The notes below the pieces were generated by a model that saw only the letters and a list, made by a program, of their open reading frames with translations, did no database searches and was not told where the DNA came from. 64,000 nt of DNA. Source: RGIG1828 sp045541875. Its GTDB lineage: Bacteria; Bacillota; Clostridia; UMGS1810. The DNA lies in contig JAZQJX010000099.1 in NCBI GenBank assembly GCA_045541875.1, positions 1-64,000 of the forward strand, given 5' to 3'. This document shows positions 9,204 to 19,149 of this stretch, piece after piece. The translations under genes were made by a program, and so were the position numbers. Numbering within the stretch: the stretch's first letter is position 1; every line of letters starts with the position of its first letter.

Positions 9204-10586
9204 ATGAAATTAACAAAAAAAATATTGTCAAATTTTCTTGCACTTGTAATTATAGTGTCCATAATTTCATCGATGTTTTGTTTCACAGCTTCAGCTGAAA
9301 TTTCTGCCTCTGATGATTATAGCGTGACCAAAGTGTATTCTGAATTGGATTTTGAATCCGGCGAGATTAATCCTGCTGATTTTTTGAGTTATACTTCATC
9401 AACAAAAGGAGGATATGGTATCTCTGTTGTGACGGATCCCGACACCGAAAGTCAGGTTATGAAAACTGAAGTAACATCTGAAACAATAAAGTATAATGGT
9501 ACAGATATTACGATTAGTCAGGGAAACTGGCAGATTAACTATCCCGGATACAACATGAAAAATGATGTTGTAAAAGGTCATCTGATTTTTGAGTTTGATT
9601 TCAAAACAGAAAACTTCAACTATAACATTCGTACTATGTATGTAGGTTCGGCAGCTCCCGGCGATGTATACCTTGTTGGACCACAGATTGAATCCGGTAC
9701 AGGAACCATCACCAAAATGGGTGGTGGTTCCACCGGCAAGAAGGTTCAGGCGAATAAATGGCACAAGTTCAAATTTGACTTTGATATTGATGCTAACACT
9801 GTAGATTTCATCTTTGATGATGTAATTCTCCAAGATGATTTTGCTCTCAAAAAAGAATTTGACGGATTTCAGTATTTCAACTTGCCAAGATGTATGGCTA
9901 TTGCGTCCGGGAAATACGGTACAATGTATATTGATAATCTCAAATTATATACAGTAACAACAAAATACGATGTTGCAGTATCTGCTGTTGTTGATGGTGA
10001 AACTTTAGATGCCCTTGATAACTTTCCGCTTTCAGGTGGTTCTTTAAAGTTTGAATTTTCCGAAAAGATGGCAGATATCACAAAGGAAATGTTCACATTT
10101 ACTGCAAATGGAGTTTCAAAAGATTTCGATTTTCAGTATGATATGGATGAAAAAACAGTTATAATAACTCCCACATCTCCCTTCAAGGGAAGAGAAGAAT
10201 GCGTAGTTTCTTTTGATGGCGTTTTCACAGCGAATGGCGGAGGAAACAAAGGCAAAAGTTCGTTTGAGTTTAATGTTACTCCACCTGACTATGGAATCAA
10301 AGATGTTAATCTCCCAACTTTCACTGCCGGAGAAGATGCAACAGTTCAGGTTACGGTAAACAACAGAACTGCAACCGACAGAAACGAAATGGTTTTGGTT
10401 GGCATCTACAACGGAAACAAACTTTTATCAGTTGGTGCATCATCTGTGACCAATCTTTTGGGCGAAGAGAAAACTTTTGACGTTACGCTTTCCGTTCATC
10501 CGGATTATGTTGAACAAGAGTGTAACATCAGAGTATATCTTGTTAAACCCGGAACTCTATATGGATATGATTCCGTTAAATATTAA
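9204..10586 (+). CDS. Secreted LamG-like and Ig-like domain protein
   Basis: A 460-residue secreted protein between the two heparinase-like genes. A signal peptide (about 1-31) is followed by a concanavalin/LamG-like sandwich (about 45-255; KWHKFKFDFDID and MYIDNLKLYT are typical strands). Next is an SbsA-type bacterial Ig-like domain (about 260-365, with FSEKM and VSFDG), then a final Ig-like or CARDB-like domain (about 370-460). No catalytic motif is visible. Such proteins usually bind carbohydrate or act as surface accessory modules. ATG 9204 follows AGGAGGGGA at good spacing, 13 nt after the previous stop, so it is co-transcribed. A carbohydrate-binding role is inference. Confidence 0.75.
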   Translation: MKLTKKILSNFLALVIIVSIISSMFCFTASAEISASDDYSVTKVYSELDFESGEINPADFLSYTSSTKGGYGISVVTDPDTESQVMKTEVTSETIKYNGTDITISQGNWQINYPGYNMKNDVVKGHLIFEFDFKTENFNYNIRTMYVGSAAPGDVYLVGPQIESGTGTITKMGGGSTGKKVQANKWHKFKFDFDIDANTVDFIFDDVILQDDFALKKEFDGFQYFNLPRCMAIASGKYGTMYIDNLKLYTVTTKYDVAVSAVVDGETLDALDNFPLSGGSLKFEFSEKMADITKEMFTFTANGVSKDFDFQYDMDEKTVIITPTSPFKGREECVVSFDGVFTANGGGNKGKSSFEFNVTPPDYGIKDVNLPTFTAGEDATVQVTVNNRTATDRNEMVLVGIYNGNKLLSVGASSVTNLLGEEKTFDVTLSVHPDYVEQECNIRVYLVKPGTLYGYDSVKY

Positions 10587-10618
10587 TTGACAGATTTTAA
10601 TCAAAGGAGCATAAGTTA

Positions 10619-13600
10619 ATGTTTAAATTGCCAACGATTAAAACCTTAATATCTGCATTTATAATGCTTACAATAAGCACTGCCTCATTTGGCAGTGCTT
10701 ATGCTGCAAATAAAACATATAATTTTTCAACCTCAGATTCAACAGTTATTTTTGAAGCAGAGGATATGGTACTTGGAAAAGATGCAAGCATAATATCAGG
10801 ATCAACAGCTTCAGGCGGCAAAAGTGTTAAGGTTACAGCAACAACTAAAAATGATTCGGCAGATAATATCAAAAACCCCACAATGTATGCAGACATAAAC
10901 GTTGATAAAGCCGGAAAATATTCTCTTTATGCAAGAGTGAAAAGCCCGGGTGTTAACAATAATGAAGTGTTCTATAAGCACTCCAACAACACTTCATATT
11001 CTACGTTCACATTTACTTACGGTACAAATTATACATGGGTTAAAATTTTTGATGTTACAATTGTATCAGGCATATTTTCAATTTCATTTAAATACAAAGA
11101 AATTAATCTTGAGTTTGATAAATTTGTGTTTACATCAAAAGAAGGTTTTTCACCAACAGGTGCCTATGACGTTCCTACAGGAGAGAAAAAACTGATATAT
11201 AACTCTCCCGAAATCAAACCAATTGAAGGACATCCCCGTCTTTTTGCAACAAAAGATGATATTGAAACAATAAAGGCAAACACACAGAGCGAAGAACTTA
11301 AAACACTTTATGCCACATTGAGATCATACGCAGATAGTAAGAAATCATATTATGTTCTTCCCGATACAATCTCTTCAGGTTGCAACTTCTCAGGCCATGT
11401 AACAAACAGACTTCAGGCAAGAGCATTTATGAGTCTTATCGGGGAGGCTACTTCCGAATATAACAGACAGACTATTGATTGGATGAAATCTATGTATGCA
11501 ACTGTTAAGTGGGATCCGTCATATCAGGATATAACACGTACAATGGGTGAACTTATACTAACCGGAGCACTTGTGTACGACTGGTGTTATGATGATATGA
11601 CAAGTGCAGATAAAGAGTTTTTCATTGCACATTTCAAAAAGGTTTCCTACACAAAGGAAATTGGATATCCACCCACCAAAACATATGCATTTGCAGGTCA
11701 CGGTGGAGAAAGAGAACTTTTTTGTGATCTTCTCTCTGCAGGTGTTGCCTGCTATGATGAAGACCCTGAAATATGGGAACTTGCTGCCGGAAGATTCTTT
11801 GATGAATATCAGAAGAGTCGTATTGAATTTAACAAAACGGGCTCTCATCCTGTTGGAAGTTCATACGGTCAGGTAAGATATATGTGGGAACTTTGTGCTG
11901 CAACTATTTTTGATTCAATGGGATATGAAAATATTATGGGTGAAGACATTGGCAAGGTTGTCTACAGATACATATATCACAGGCTTCCTAACGGCCTTTG
12001 GATAAAAGATAATGATGACTATACCTATAGTTCCAATTCTGCAACCGGTTTCACATATAGCATGAACTATGGTAATTTTTACAATCTGGCTGCTCATCTT
12101 TCAAGTGATGAATATGTCAGAGGCGAGTGGCTAAAACTTTTCTCAATTAACGGTTATTCTTATATAACTCACTACATGTGGACAATGATTTTCAGCCATC
12201 CTGAAGATGAAATAAAATCTCTTGAGGAATTACCTCTTACATACGCATCATCATATCCCTTAACAGGTGTTACAGCAAGAACAGGGTGGCAGGCAGGACT
12301 TGATTCAGATACTTCTGTTATTTACATGAAAGCAGAAGAAAAGAATACAACCGATACGTCCTTTGCTGACCTTGGTAACTTTATGATTTATTATAAAGGA
12401 AATCTTGCGATAAACGGGGGAAGTTACTCCTATGCCAATACCGGTGGCGGTTGGGGTGGATCTCATGCCAGAAACTATGCAAAGAGGACTATTTCCAAAA
12501 ACTGCATGACAGTGTATGATCCCAACGAAGTGTTTAATACATTTTATGGGCAAAAGCAGAATACTCCGTTGGCAAATGACGGCGGACAGTTTACGTTTAC
12601 TCCACTTGTCAAAACTTCTGATGAATATTTCCAAACACCCGATCTCGCAAGAACTGACGGATTATATGTAGGTCCAAACGAAAATACACCTGTATTTTCA
12701 TATGTAAAAACCGACCTTACAAATGCATATTCGGATAAAATTACCAAATACTCCCGTTCAATGGTTGCAATCAATTTCTTTGATGAGGATATACCTCAAG
12801 GATTTATATGCTTTGATAATATGGAAACCAAAGCAGCAAATCTTAAAAAGAAATGGCTTTTGCAGTCCATAAACGAGCCTGTTGTAACAGGAAATGAAAC
12901 TGTTATTAAGAGAACGGAAAAAGGATATAATGGAAAACTTACCGTGAATACACTTTTGCCTGCGTCTGATAATTATGTAATTGAAAAAGTCGGCGGCGAA
13001 GGATATGACAGTTGGGTTGACGGGAAGAATTATCCCAATCCCGATCCGTCAGGAGTTGATTCTGAACAGGGTGGATGGAGAATTGAACTTTCCACCAAAA
13101 CTGATGCAACTCACGATGTATTCCTTAATGCTATGTATGTTTCGGATGCAGATTCAGAAGTATCTATCACTCCTATATACGAAGAAACCGACAGTTTCTA
13201 CGGTGTAACAATGAAAAATAACTCTGTATATTTTTCAAAGGAATATAACACCGATAAATCTGACAGTTTTACAATCACTGTAAGAGACAATGGATATGAA
13301 ACAGTTAATGTGCTTGTAACTGACGTTGCAAACGGAAAATGGAATGTTTCAGGCACGAATATCGTAACTGAGGTTTCCGGCAACGAAAATGCACTGTGTG
13401 TATCGATTGCTCCCGGAACATATACATTCTCAAAAACCGATCTTGAAGTTAGTGAGCAAACATTTGAGGAAGTTTCAAGAAATGAAATAGGAGATTTTAA
13501 CATTTATAATGTTAAAACAAAACTTTTTGTTTATCACGAAGATGAAACCAAACTCATCGACGGTGTTCCATATGTTCCTGTAAGATGTGTTTTTGAAAGA

Positions 13601-13831
13601 CTTGGAGCAACTGTTACATGGGCAGATGGGAAGGTGACCATTGCTTCTTCAAAAACGGCAGTGATAACACCCGGAAGCAAAACCTACACGTTAAACGGTA
13701 AATCATCAACACTCAAATATTCACCAATCAACATTGATAGTGTTACATATGTTTATCCTAAAGACTTTGACGGAGTTTTAGGTGTAACATTTTCATATGA
13801 CAGTTTAGCAAAAATATTGAAGGTGAGTTAG
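10619..13831 (+). CDS. Secreted heparinase II/III-fold paralog with degenerate active-site histidines
   Basis: A 1070-residue paralog of the protein at 5459-9190. Order: signal peptide (about 1-29), CBM6/35-like domain (about 38-190), alpha/alpha toroid (about 200-510, retaining FAGHGGE and YDWCYDD), beta-sandwich (about 540-935), and a C-terminal copper-amine-oxidase-N-like domain (about 960-1070). It lacks the F5/8 type C domain. At the position of the paralog's H602/H604/H606 cluster it has T578/T580/F582, and K627 replaces the conserved His of the SHN motif; D584 is kept. It may therefore be catalytically inactive and work as a glycan-binding or scaffolding partner. It could also use a different mechanism. 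AAGGAG precedes ATG 10619. The gene is in the same operon. Confidence 0.82.
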   Translation: MFKLPTIKTLISAFIMLTISTASFGSAYAANKTYNFSTSDSTVIFEAEDMVLGKDASIISGSTASGGKSVKVTATTKNDSADNIKNPTMYADINVDKAGKYSLYARVKSPGVNNNEVFYKHSNNTSYSTFTFTYGTNYTWVKIFDVTIVSGIFSISFKYKEINLEFDKFVFTSKEGFSPTGAYDVPTGEKKLIYNSPEIKPIEGHPRLFATKDDIETIKANTQSEELKTLYATLRSYADSKKSYYVLPDTISSGCNFSGHVTNRLQARAFMSLIGEATSEYNRQTIDWMKSMYATVKWDPSYQDITRTMGELILTGALVYDWCYDDMTSADKEFFIAHFKKVSYTKEIGYPPTKTYAFAGHGGERELFCDLLSAGVACYDEDPEIWELAAGRFFDEYQKSRIEFNKTGSHPVGSSYGQVRYMWELCAATIFDSMGYENIMGEDIGKVVYRYIYHRLPNGLWIKDNDDYTYSSNSATGFTYSMNYGNFYNLAAHLSSDEYVRGEWLKLFSINGYSYITHYMWTMIFSHPEDEIKSLEELPLTYASSYPLTGVTARTGWQAGLDSDTSVIYMKAEEKNTTDTSFADLGNFMIYYKGNLAINGGSYSYANTGGGWGGSHARNYAKRTISKNCMTVYDPNEVFNTFYGQKQNTPLANDGGQFTFTPLVKTSDEYFQTPDLARTDGLYVGPNENTPVFSYVKTDLTNAYSDKITKYSRSMVAINFFDEDIPQGFICFDNMETKAANLKKKWLLQSINEPVVTGNETVIKRTEKGYNGKLTVNTLLPASDNYVIEKVGGEGYDSWVDGKNYPNPDPSGVDSEQGGWRIELSTKTDATHDVFLNAMYVSDADSEVSITPIYEETDSFYGVTMKNNSVYFSKEYNTDKSDSFTITVRDNGYETVNVLVTDVANGKWNVSGTNIVTEVSGNENALCVSIAPGTYTFSKTDLEVSEQTFEEVSRNEIGDFNIYNVKTKLFVYHEDETKLIDGVPYVPVRCVFERLGATVTWADGKVTIASSKTAVITPGSKTYTLNGKSSTLKYSPINIDSVTYVYPKDFDGVLGVTFSYDSLAKILKVS

Positions 13832-13841
13832 GTGAATGACG

Positions 13842-16481
13842 ATGAAAAAATTATTGTTTTTTAGTATAATATTTATTTTTATATTTCTCTTTGGAATCAG
13901 CGCATTCGCTGTTTCCGAGGGAGACTACATTGTTGCTGGCGAATATAACGGTTCACCGCTTTTATGGAGATGCGTGAGCGTATCTGATGAAGGTGTTTAT
14001 GTTATAAGCGACAAAGTTCTGATGACGCGTTCTTTTAGTTCAGACGGTAATAATCATTGGGAAACATCCGACATCAGAGCCTATCTTAACGGTGAGTTCT
14101 ATGAAAACTGTCTGAAAAATGAAAGTCAGTATATATTATCCGCAAATGTTAAAACAATTTCTGCAACTGATGATAATAGCACTCAACATATATACAACAA
14201 TAACTATACATCTTCAATTCAAAATGCTGCAGATGCATATACAGTTGCCACAACAGATAAAGTTTTTCTGCCATCACTGACAGAAATTCAGCCTCTATAC
14301 ACTAATATAGGAGGCTTCGGTCCTGACTTTTATATGGGAAAAGATGGCGGTGGCAACTATCTTGACTATTATCTCCGCGACGCGTTGAGTTTTGCGGGTA
14401 CAAGATATGTAAGATGTGTTTCTTCTCAGATGGACATATATTATTCCACTTCAACCAAGACTTACTATGACAGACTAATCAGGTTTGCAAGTGCAGATAA
14501 TGGAGATATAGGCATAAGACCGGCTATTCTCCTTTCAAATGAAGCACCTTTTATAAATGGAGATGGAACACAGTCTGATCCATATGAAGTACCCGGCGGA
14601 GTGTATTGCGAAATTACGCTTGAAAAATATGTTGGAAATCAAGGTGATTACTATGTCCCTGATATTTCATACGCTTTGTCAGAAGAAGGACAGTATATAA
14701 AATATTACTGCAATAACCGGGAATATGCAATTGACGAATCTTGTTGTCTTGGATATGGCGAAAACTATCTGTATGCAGTGATATATGACATTAACGGAAA
14801 CAAAGTTTATGTTTCTGAAACGGAATGTCTCTATGGAGTATTCAAAGACCCGGGAACAACTCTTCTTTTTGATGATTTTGAATCCGGCAATCCATACTAC
14901 GATCAGTTCCAAAGCGGACATGGTGTTGTTGAGGGAGATAGCATTGGAATTGAAACTTTAGTTGATGGTAACAATGTTTTGAAGTTTGATGCTCATTCGG
15001 CAAGTACATTTATGAACTCCAGAACCTTCAACAACTACAGAGACACATTGATTTTTGAAACGAATTTTATGCTTTGTGACTGGAATTTCTCTTCAAGGGC
15101 TGTGTTATACATCAGTGCATATAAGGGAGCAACAAAGCAATGGCTTACCCCTGTAACTGTCAGATCATCTGATAAAGCAATGCTGTTTGATGTCGGCGAC
15201 ACAAATGTCGTTGTTAAATCAGGTGTAGAACTTAACACATGGTATAAAATATCAATTGTTTATGATGTTCCGGCAAATAAATCAACGTTCTATCTCAATG
15301 ATGAACCTCTTATTTATAATGCTGATACAGCATATGAATTTGATTACATTTCATATCTCAACATTTCGTATTCCACACCAGACGTGAATTCTGTGATGTA
15401 TTTTGATGATATCGGTGTATATCATTCAAGGCAGGACATGTCCGGAACAAGATTCGGCGAGCCATACTACACAGTAAAAAACATAAAGACATATGATTTC
15501 TCAACTTCAAATACATCTTTCTCTTTTGCTTATGCAAACACGGAAAATACATATGCTGAAACTATAGAACTAACTGATGATCACGGAAAGGTTGCTCATA
15601 TTAAGACATCAAACAATGATTCTAAGGCATGGATATCATCACCCGGCAGAAGTGTTTTTTCAAATGCACCTCAATCATCCTTCGGTGCAATGGTGTTTGA
15701 ATTTGAGTTTAATGTTCTTGAAAATGGTGGCACCAACACACTTCTTGGTGCAATCAGTTACAGAAACCCGGCAAATAAGGAAATAACCTGGTGCGTATTG
15801 AATTTCAACAATGATGGCAATCTCTACATTGCAAAGGATATAGACTATGGTGCCAACGATATACATTCAAGTGTTTTAGTCAAAGAATTCAAAAAGAACA
15901 AATGGCATAAAGTCAGATATGTGATAGACACCGAAAAATTGCTTATATACATATACTTTGACGGAAAACTATATTCAGAGGTTGACTGCGGAAGAAGCAG
16001 ATATACTGGAGATAAAAGCAAATTATTCTCAACGGAATACTCACGAAAGAGTTGCTATCTTGAAATTCAGGCAATGGCTCCCGGTGCAGGACGTGTAAAT
16101 GAGATATATGTTGATAACATTTCACACAAATATACTTCATCACCCATAGTCTATAACCTTGAATATATTAATAATTTAGAGGTTATTGTTAAACGTAGTG
16201 AAATCACAGGTACAGATTCACTAAATGTTACTTTCGATGCGGTAAGAGGAGATGAATCCAATGTAATTTGTGTAGCATCAGTTCTTGAAAATAATGGAGA
16301 ACTTGTATGTGTTGCCACTAAAAATCTGACATTTTCAGGATCTGACTCTGTGAAAGAGGTGGAACTTGAACTTAGCAATCTTCCCATCGGTATTGCACAG
16401 GGCGGATATACAGTTAATGTTATGGTTTGGAATGCTGATAATCAGAAGCCTTTAGTAAGTAAAATCGTATTACCTGATTGA
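13842..16481 (+). CDS. Secreted DUF6273 plus LamG-like protein
   Basis: An 879-residue secreted protein. ATG 13842 is chosen because AGGTG lies 7 nt upstream and the signal peptide then begins MKKLLFF; ATG 13836 is also possible. After the signal (about 1-22), residues about 25-245 look like the DUF6273 type (LLWRCVSVSDEGVYVIS, YLNGEFYENC), which is related to sulfatase-modifying/lectin-like surface modules. Two LamG/concanavalin-like sandwiches follow (about 335-525 and 540-765; each has a KWHKV or TWYKI strand and a DNI/DDIG strand). A C-terminal Ig-like domain ends the protein. No catalytic residues were recognised. It is the last secreted product of the operon, and its role is probably binding or display. 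Confidence 0.72.
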   Translation: MKKLLFFSIIFIFIFLFGISAFAVSEGDYIVAGEYNGSPLLWRCVSVSDEGVYVISDKVLMTRSFSSDGNNHWETSDIRAYLNGEFYENCLKNESQYILSANVKTISATDDNSTQHIYNNNYTSSIQNAADAYTVATTDKVFLPSLTEIQPLYTNIGGFGPDFYMGKDGGGNYLDYYLRDALSFAGTRYVRCVSSQMDIYYSTSTKTYYDRLIRFASADNGDIGIRPAILLSNEAPFINGDGTQSDPYEVPGGVYCEITLEKYVGNQGDYYVPDISYALSEEGQYIKYYCNNREYAIDESCCLGYGENYLYAVIYDINGNKVYVSETECLYGVFKDPGTTLLFDDFESGNPYYDQFQSGHGVVEGDSIGIETLVDGNNVLKFDAHSASTFMNSRTFNNYRDTLIFETNFMLCDWNFSSRAVLYISAYKGATKQWLTPVTVRSSDKAMLFDVGDTNVVVKSGVELNTWYKISIVYDVPANKSTFYLNDEPLIYNADTAYEFDYISYLNISYSTPDVNSVMYFDDIGVYHSRQDMSGTRFGEPYYTVKNIKTYDFSTSNTSFSFAYANTENTYAETIELTDDHGKVAHIKTSNNDSKAWISSPGRSVFSNAPQSSFGAMVFEFEFNVLENGGTNTLLGAISYRNPANKEITWCVLNFNNDGNLYIAKDIDYGANDIHSSVLVKEFKKNKWHKVRYVIDTEKLLIYIYFDGKLYSEVDCGRSRYTGDKSKLFSTEYSRKSCYLEIQAMAPGAGRVNEIYVDNISHKYTSSPIVYNLEYINNLEVIVKRSEITGTDSLNVTFDAVRGDESNVICVASVLENNGELVCVATKNLTFSGSDSVKEVELELSNLPIGIAQGGYTVNVMVWNADNQKPLVSKIVLPD

Positions 16482-16513
16482 TAATTTAACTTTATACATA
16501 TAGGAGGCAATTT

Positions 16514-17416
16514 ATGAGCATAAATTATGAAAAACAATATGCCAATCTTCATATGCATTCAACACATTCTGACGGAGAATATACTCCGTCAGAACTTGTG
16601 GCAATTGCAAAAGAAGAAGGTTACAAAGCACTTGCACTTACAGATCACGACACGGTAAGCGGAGTTCCGGAATTTCTCGATGCATGCAAAAAAGAAGGTA
16701 TAGAGTGTGTATCCGGAGTTGAATTTACTTGCCAGGGACTTGGTGAAGATTTCCATCTGACTGCACTTGATTTTGACATTAACAATAAAGAAATAATAGA
16801 GTACTGCCGTAAAATGGGCGAAAGAGAAACATATCGCACAAAAAGGCTTTTTGATAAGGCGTTGGAAAGAGGCACCATTAAAGATGTAACCTGGGAAGAA
16901 GTTGAAGAGGCTAACCCCGGTGTTGTGTGGTTTTGCGTTGACCACGTATTCAGAACACATGTAAAAAAAGGGATTCTCACTATGTTTGACTATCGCAACT
17001 TTTATGATACAAACTTTGGACATGGTCCGGATAATCAGTTTGTGTATGCAGAGATGCCGCACAGATACTACACACCACAGGAACTTTGCGATATGGTAAA
17101 TGCAGCAGGTGGTATAACAGTTCTTGCACACGGTCACAATCAACTTCATTGCATACCAGAACTTGTGAAAATGGGGCTTAAAGGTCTTGAAGTATGGCAC
17201 GATCTTATGACACCCGAAGAAAGAGAAGAGGCTGTCAGACTTGCAAAAGAATATAACCTATATATTTCAGGCGGAACAGATCATGGCGGAAAGCTTGGTG
17301 GTCTTGACAGGTTTGATCCTGAAGGAAAAATTTATGGTAAATATAATCACTTGCCTTTGATGTTTGGCGCATCAGAGGAAAATTTCATAGCAATTAAAAA
17401 CAGAATTTATGGTTAA
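16514..17416 (+). CDS. PHP-domain metal-dependent phosphoesterase
   Basis: A 300-residue cytosolic protein of the PHP superfamily, which hydrolyses phosphate esters with a metal cluster. The N-terminal HMHSTHSDG motif supplies metal ligands H13, H15 and D20. It is followed by LTDHDT (about 42-47), GVEFT (about 67), LAHGHNQ (about 203) and GGTDHGG (about 253), the expected order of ligand motifs. There is no signal peptide. AGGAGG lies 8 nt before the ATG, 32 nt after the preceding stop. It sits between genes for secreted glycan-handling proteins and the tandem unknown pair, so a sugar-phosphate or nucleotide substrate is plausible but not shown. Confidence 0.85.
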   Translation: MSINYEKQYANLHMHSTHSDGEYTPSELVAIAKEEGYKALALTDHDTVSGVPEFLDACKKEGIECVSGVEFTCQGLGEDFHLTALDFDINNKEIIEYCRKMGERETYRTKRLFDKALERGTIKDVTWEEVEEANPGVVWFCVDHVFRTHVKKGILTMFDYRNFYDTNFGHGPDNQFVYAEMPHRYYTPQELCDMVNAAGGITVLAHGHNQLHCIPELVKMGLKGLEVWHDLMTPEEREEAVRLAKEYNLYISGGTDHGGKLGGLDRFDPEGKIYGKYNHLPLMFGASEENFIAIKNRIYG

Positions 17417-17430
17417 CAAGGAGGTTTACA

Positions 17431-18261
17431 ATGGAAAAAGTTACGGTAAGAGACAAATTATGGCTGTTTGCAAGTCGTCCCCATGACGATGATCCATATT
17501 TCGGAAGAACTCATGAGGGAACAATCGTGGGATGTGACTGGTCAAGAATTACACCTGCAGAGGGTGCTTTTATGCTTGGCACACCAAATCTTATGATGAT
17601 AATATCAGACGGTATTCCCGTTCCTTATTCAAAAGATGCCAAAGGATATCTTGAAAGTTTCTGCAGACTTAAAAAAGTTCTCTGGAGTTGTACGGGTTCT
17701 GCCGGATTCAGACTTGGCATTGAAGAGGATTTCATTTGTGATATGAAAGAAAAATATCCAAATCTTATGGGCGGATTTTTTGATGATTTCTCATGGGATC
17801 CTAAATGTACTGAAAAGAGAACTCCACAGCAAGTAAAAGAACTTTTCTCAAATGCAAGAGAAAAGTTTGATAAGGTTTCAAAAGATATGGAAATCTGGGC
17901 AACTTGCTATGTTGAAGAACTTGAAAGTTACCCGGTGGACACATTTGATGATGTTGATGTTCTGACAATCTGGAGTATGCATAACGGTTCAAAAGAACGT
18001 TATGAAAATAACTTCAAGAAATATGAAGATGCGTTCCCGAACAAGAAAAAAGCCATGGGAATATATATGTATGACTATGTGAACAGAGATTTTATTGACC
18101 TTGATAATTTTAAAATGCAATGTGAAACAAGTCTCAAATGGCTCAAAGAGGGAAGAATTGACGGAATAATCTTTTTGACCAACTGTACAATGGGCATAAA
18201 ACTTGAAACAGAAAAGTGGCTCAGAAACTGGATTGACGAAGTTGGTGAAGATATTCTTTAA
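17431..18261 (+). CDS. Unknown cytosolic protein, tandem copy A
   Basis: A 276-residue protein without a signal peptide or membrane segment, closely similar along its whole length to the next gene. Conserved in both: DKLW.FAS near the start, HDDDPYFG, CxWSRITPAEGAFMLGTPNL, FCRLK.VLWSCTGS, GGFFDD..WD (about 110-118), and the C-terminal TNCTMGI.LETE.WLRNWIDE. Alternating strands and helices and paired acidic residues suggest a TIM-barrel-like enzyme, perhaps related to glycosidases, but I do not recognise the family. AAGGAGG precedes ATG 17431 by about 7 nt. Position at the end of the glycan operon suggests a role in intracellular processing of the released sugars. Confidence 0.8.
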   Translation: MEKVTVRDKLWLFASRPHDDDPYFGRTHEGTIVGCDWSRITPAEGAFMLGTPNLMMIISDGIPVPYSKDAKGYLESFCRLKKVLWSCTGSAGFRLGIEEDFICDMKEKYPNLMGGFFDDFSWDPKCTEKRTPQQVKELFSNAREKFDKVSKDMEIWATCYVEELESYPVDTFDDVDVLTIWSMHNGSKERYENNFKKYEDAFPNKKKAMGIYMYDYVNRDFIDLDNFKMQCETSLKWLKEGRIDGIIFLTNCTMGIKLETEKWLRNWIDEVGEDIL

Positions 18262-18297
18262 TTTCTTCAGAAATTTTTGAACTATAAGGAGGATAAA

Positions 18298-19137
18298 ATG
18301 AGTAACGTAAAAGTAAGAGATAAATTATGGATATTTGCAAGCAAATCTCATGATGATGATCCGTATTTTGGACAATCTAAAGATGGAATCCTCACGGGAT
18401 GTGAGTGGTCAAGAATAACACCGGCTGAAGGTGCTTTTATGCTTGGCACACCAAACTTAATGATGATAGTTTCTGATGGAATCCCCGTTCCTTATTCAAG
18501 AGATGCAATCGGTTATCTTGAAAGTTTTTGCCGTTTAAAAAGAGTATTGTGGAGTTGCACAGGTTCAGGCGGATTCAGAAATGGAAATGAAGAAGAATTC
18601 ATTTGTGATATGTCTGAAGAATATCCGAATATTATTGGCGGATTTTTTGATGATGTTACCTGGGATCACAGACATCAGCGTAGAAGAACACCGGCTGAAT
18701 GTAAAGAACTTTTTGATAATGCAAGAAAGACTTTTGATGAAGCAGGAAAACCAATGGAAATATGGTCAACCTGTTATTCATCACAATTTGATATGTATCC
18801 CAAAGATACTTTTGAAAATGTGGATGTTATGACCATATGGGGAATGAGCAGAACTTCTAAAGAAAACTATCTCAATGATTTCAAGAAGTATGAAGAAGTG
18901 TATCCTGAAAAGAAAAAAGCAATAGGAATATATCTTTATCACTATATGGAAAGAAAAGCATGGAATCTTGACATATTCAAAATGGAATGTGAAACTGCCT
19001 TGGAACTTTTAAAAGAAGGCAGAATTGATGAAATCATATTCCTCACCAACTGCACAATGGGAATCGGTCTTGAAACAGAATACTGGCTCCGCAACTGGAT
19101 TGATGAAGTTGGCGACGAAATTCTTGAAGTTAAATAA
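18298..19137 (+). CDS. Unknown cytosolic protein, tandem copy B
   Basis: A 279-residue paralog of the preceding gene, with the same conserved acidic, Trp and Cys motifs (HDDDPYFG, GGFFDDVTWD, TNCTMGI). ATG 18298 follows AAGGAGG at normal spacing; the in-frame ATG 21 bp upstream would overlap that site. Divergence is greatest in the middle (about 118-190), which may set substrate specificity. It is the last gene of the operon; a repeat-like region and a terminator follow. A tandem duplication with both copies kept intact argues that both are functional. The family is not recognised. Confidence 0.8.
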   Translation: MSNVKVRDKLWIFASKSHDDDPYFGQSKDGILTGCEWSRITPAEGAFMLGTPNLMMIVSDGIPVPYSRDAIGYLESFCRLKRVLWSCTGSGGFRNGNEEEFICDMSEEYPNIIGGFFDDVTWDHRHQRRRTPAECKELFDNARKTFDEAGKPMEIWSTCYSSQFDMYPKDTFENVDVMTIWGMSRTSKENYLNDFKKYEEVYPEKKKAIGIYLYHYMERKAWNLDIFKMECETALELLKEGRIDEIIFLTNCTMGIGLETEYWLRNWIDEVGDEILEVK

Positions 19138-19149
19138 TTCTTGTTTCTA

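Noticed and set aside
16589..17200. 203-codon minus-strand frame
   Set aside because: It is a shadow of the PHP phosphoesterase gene, whose motifs are intact on the plus strand.
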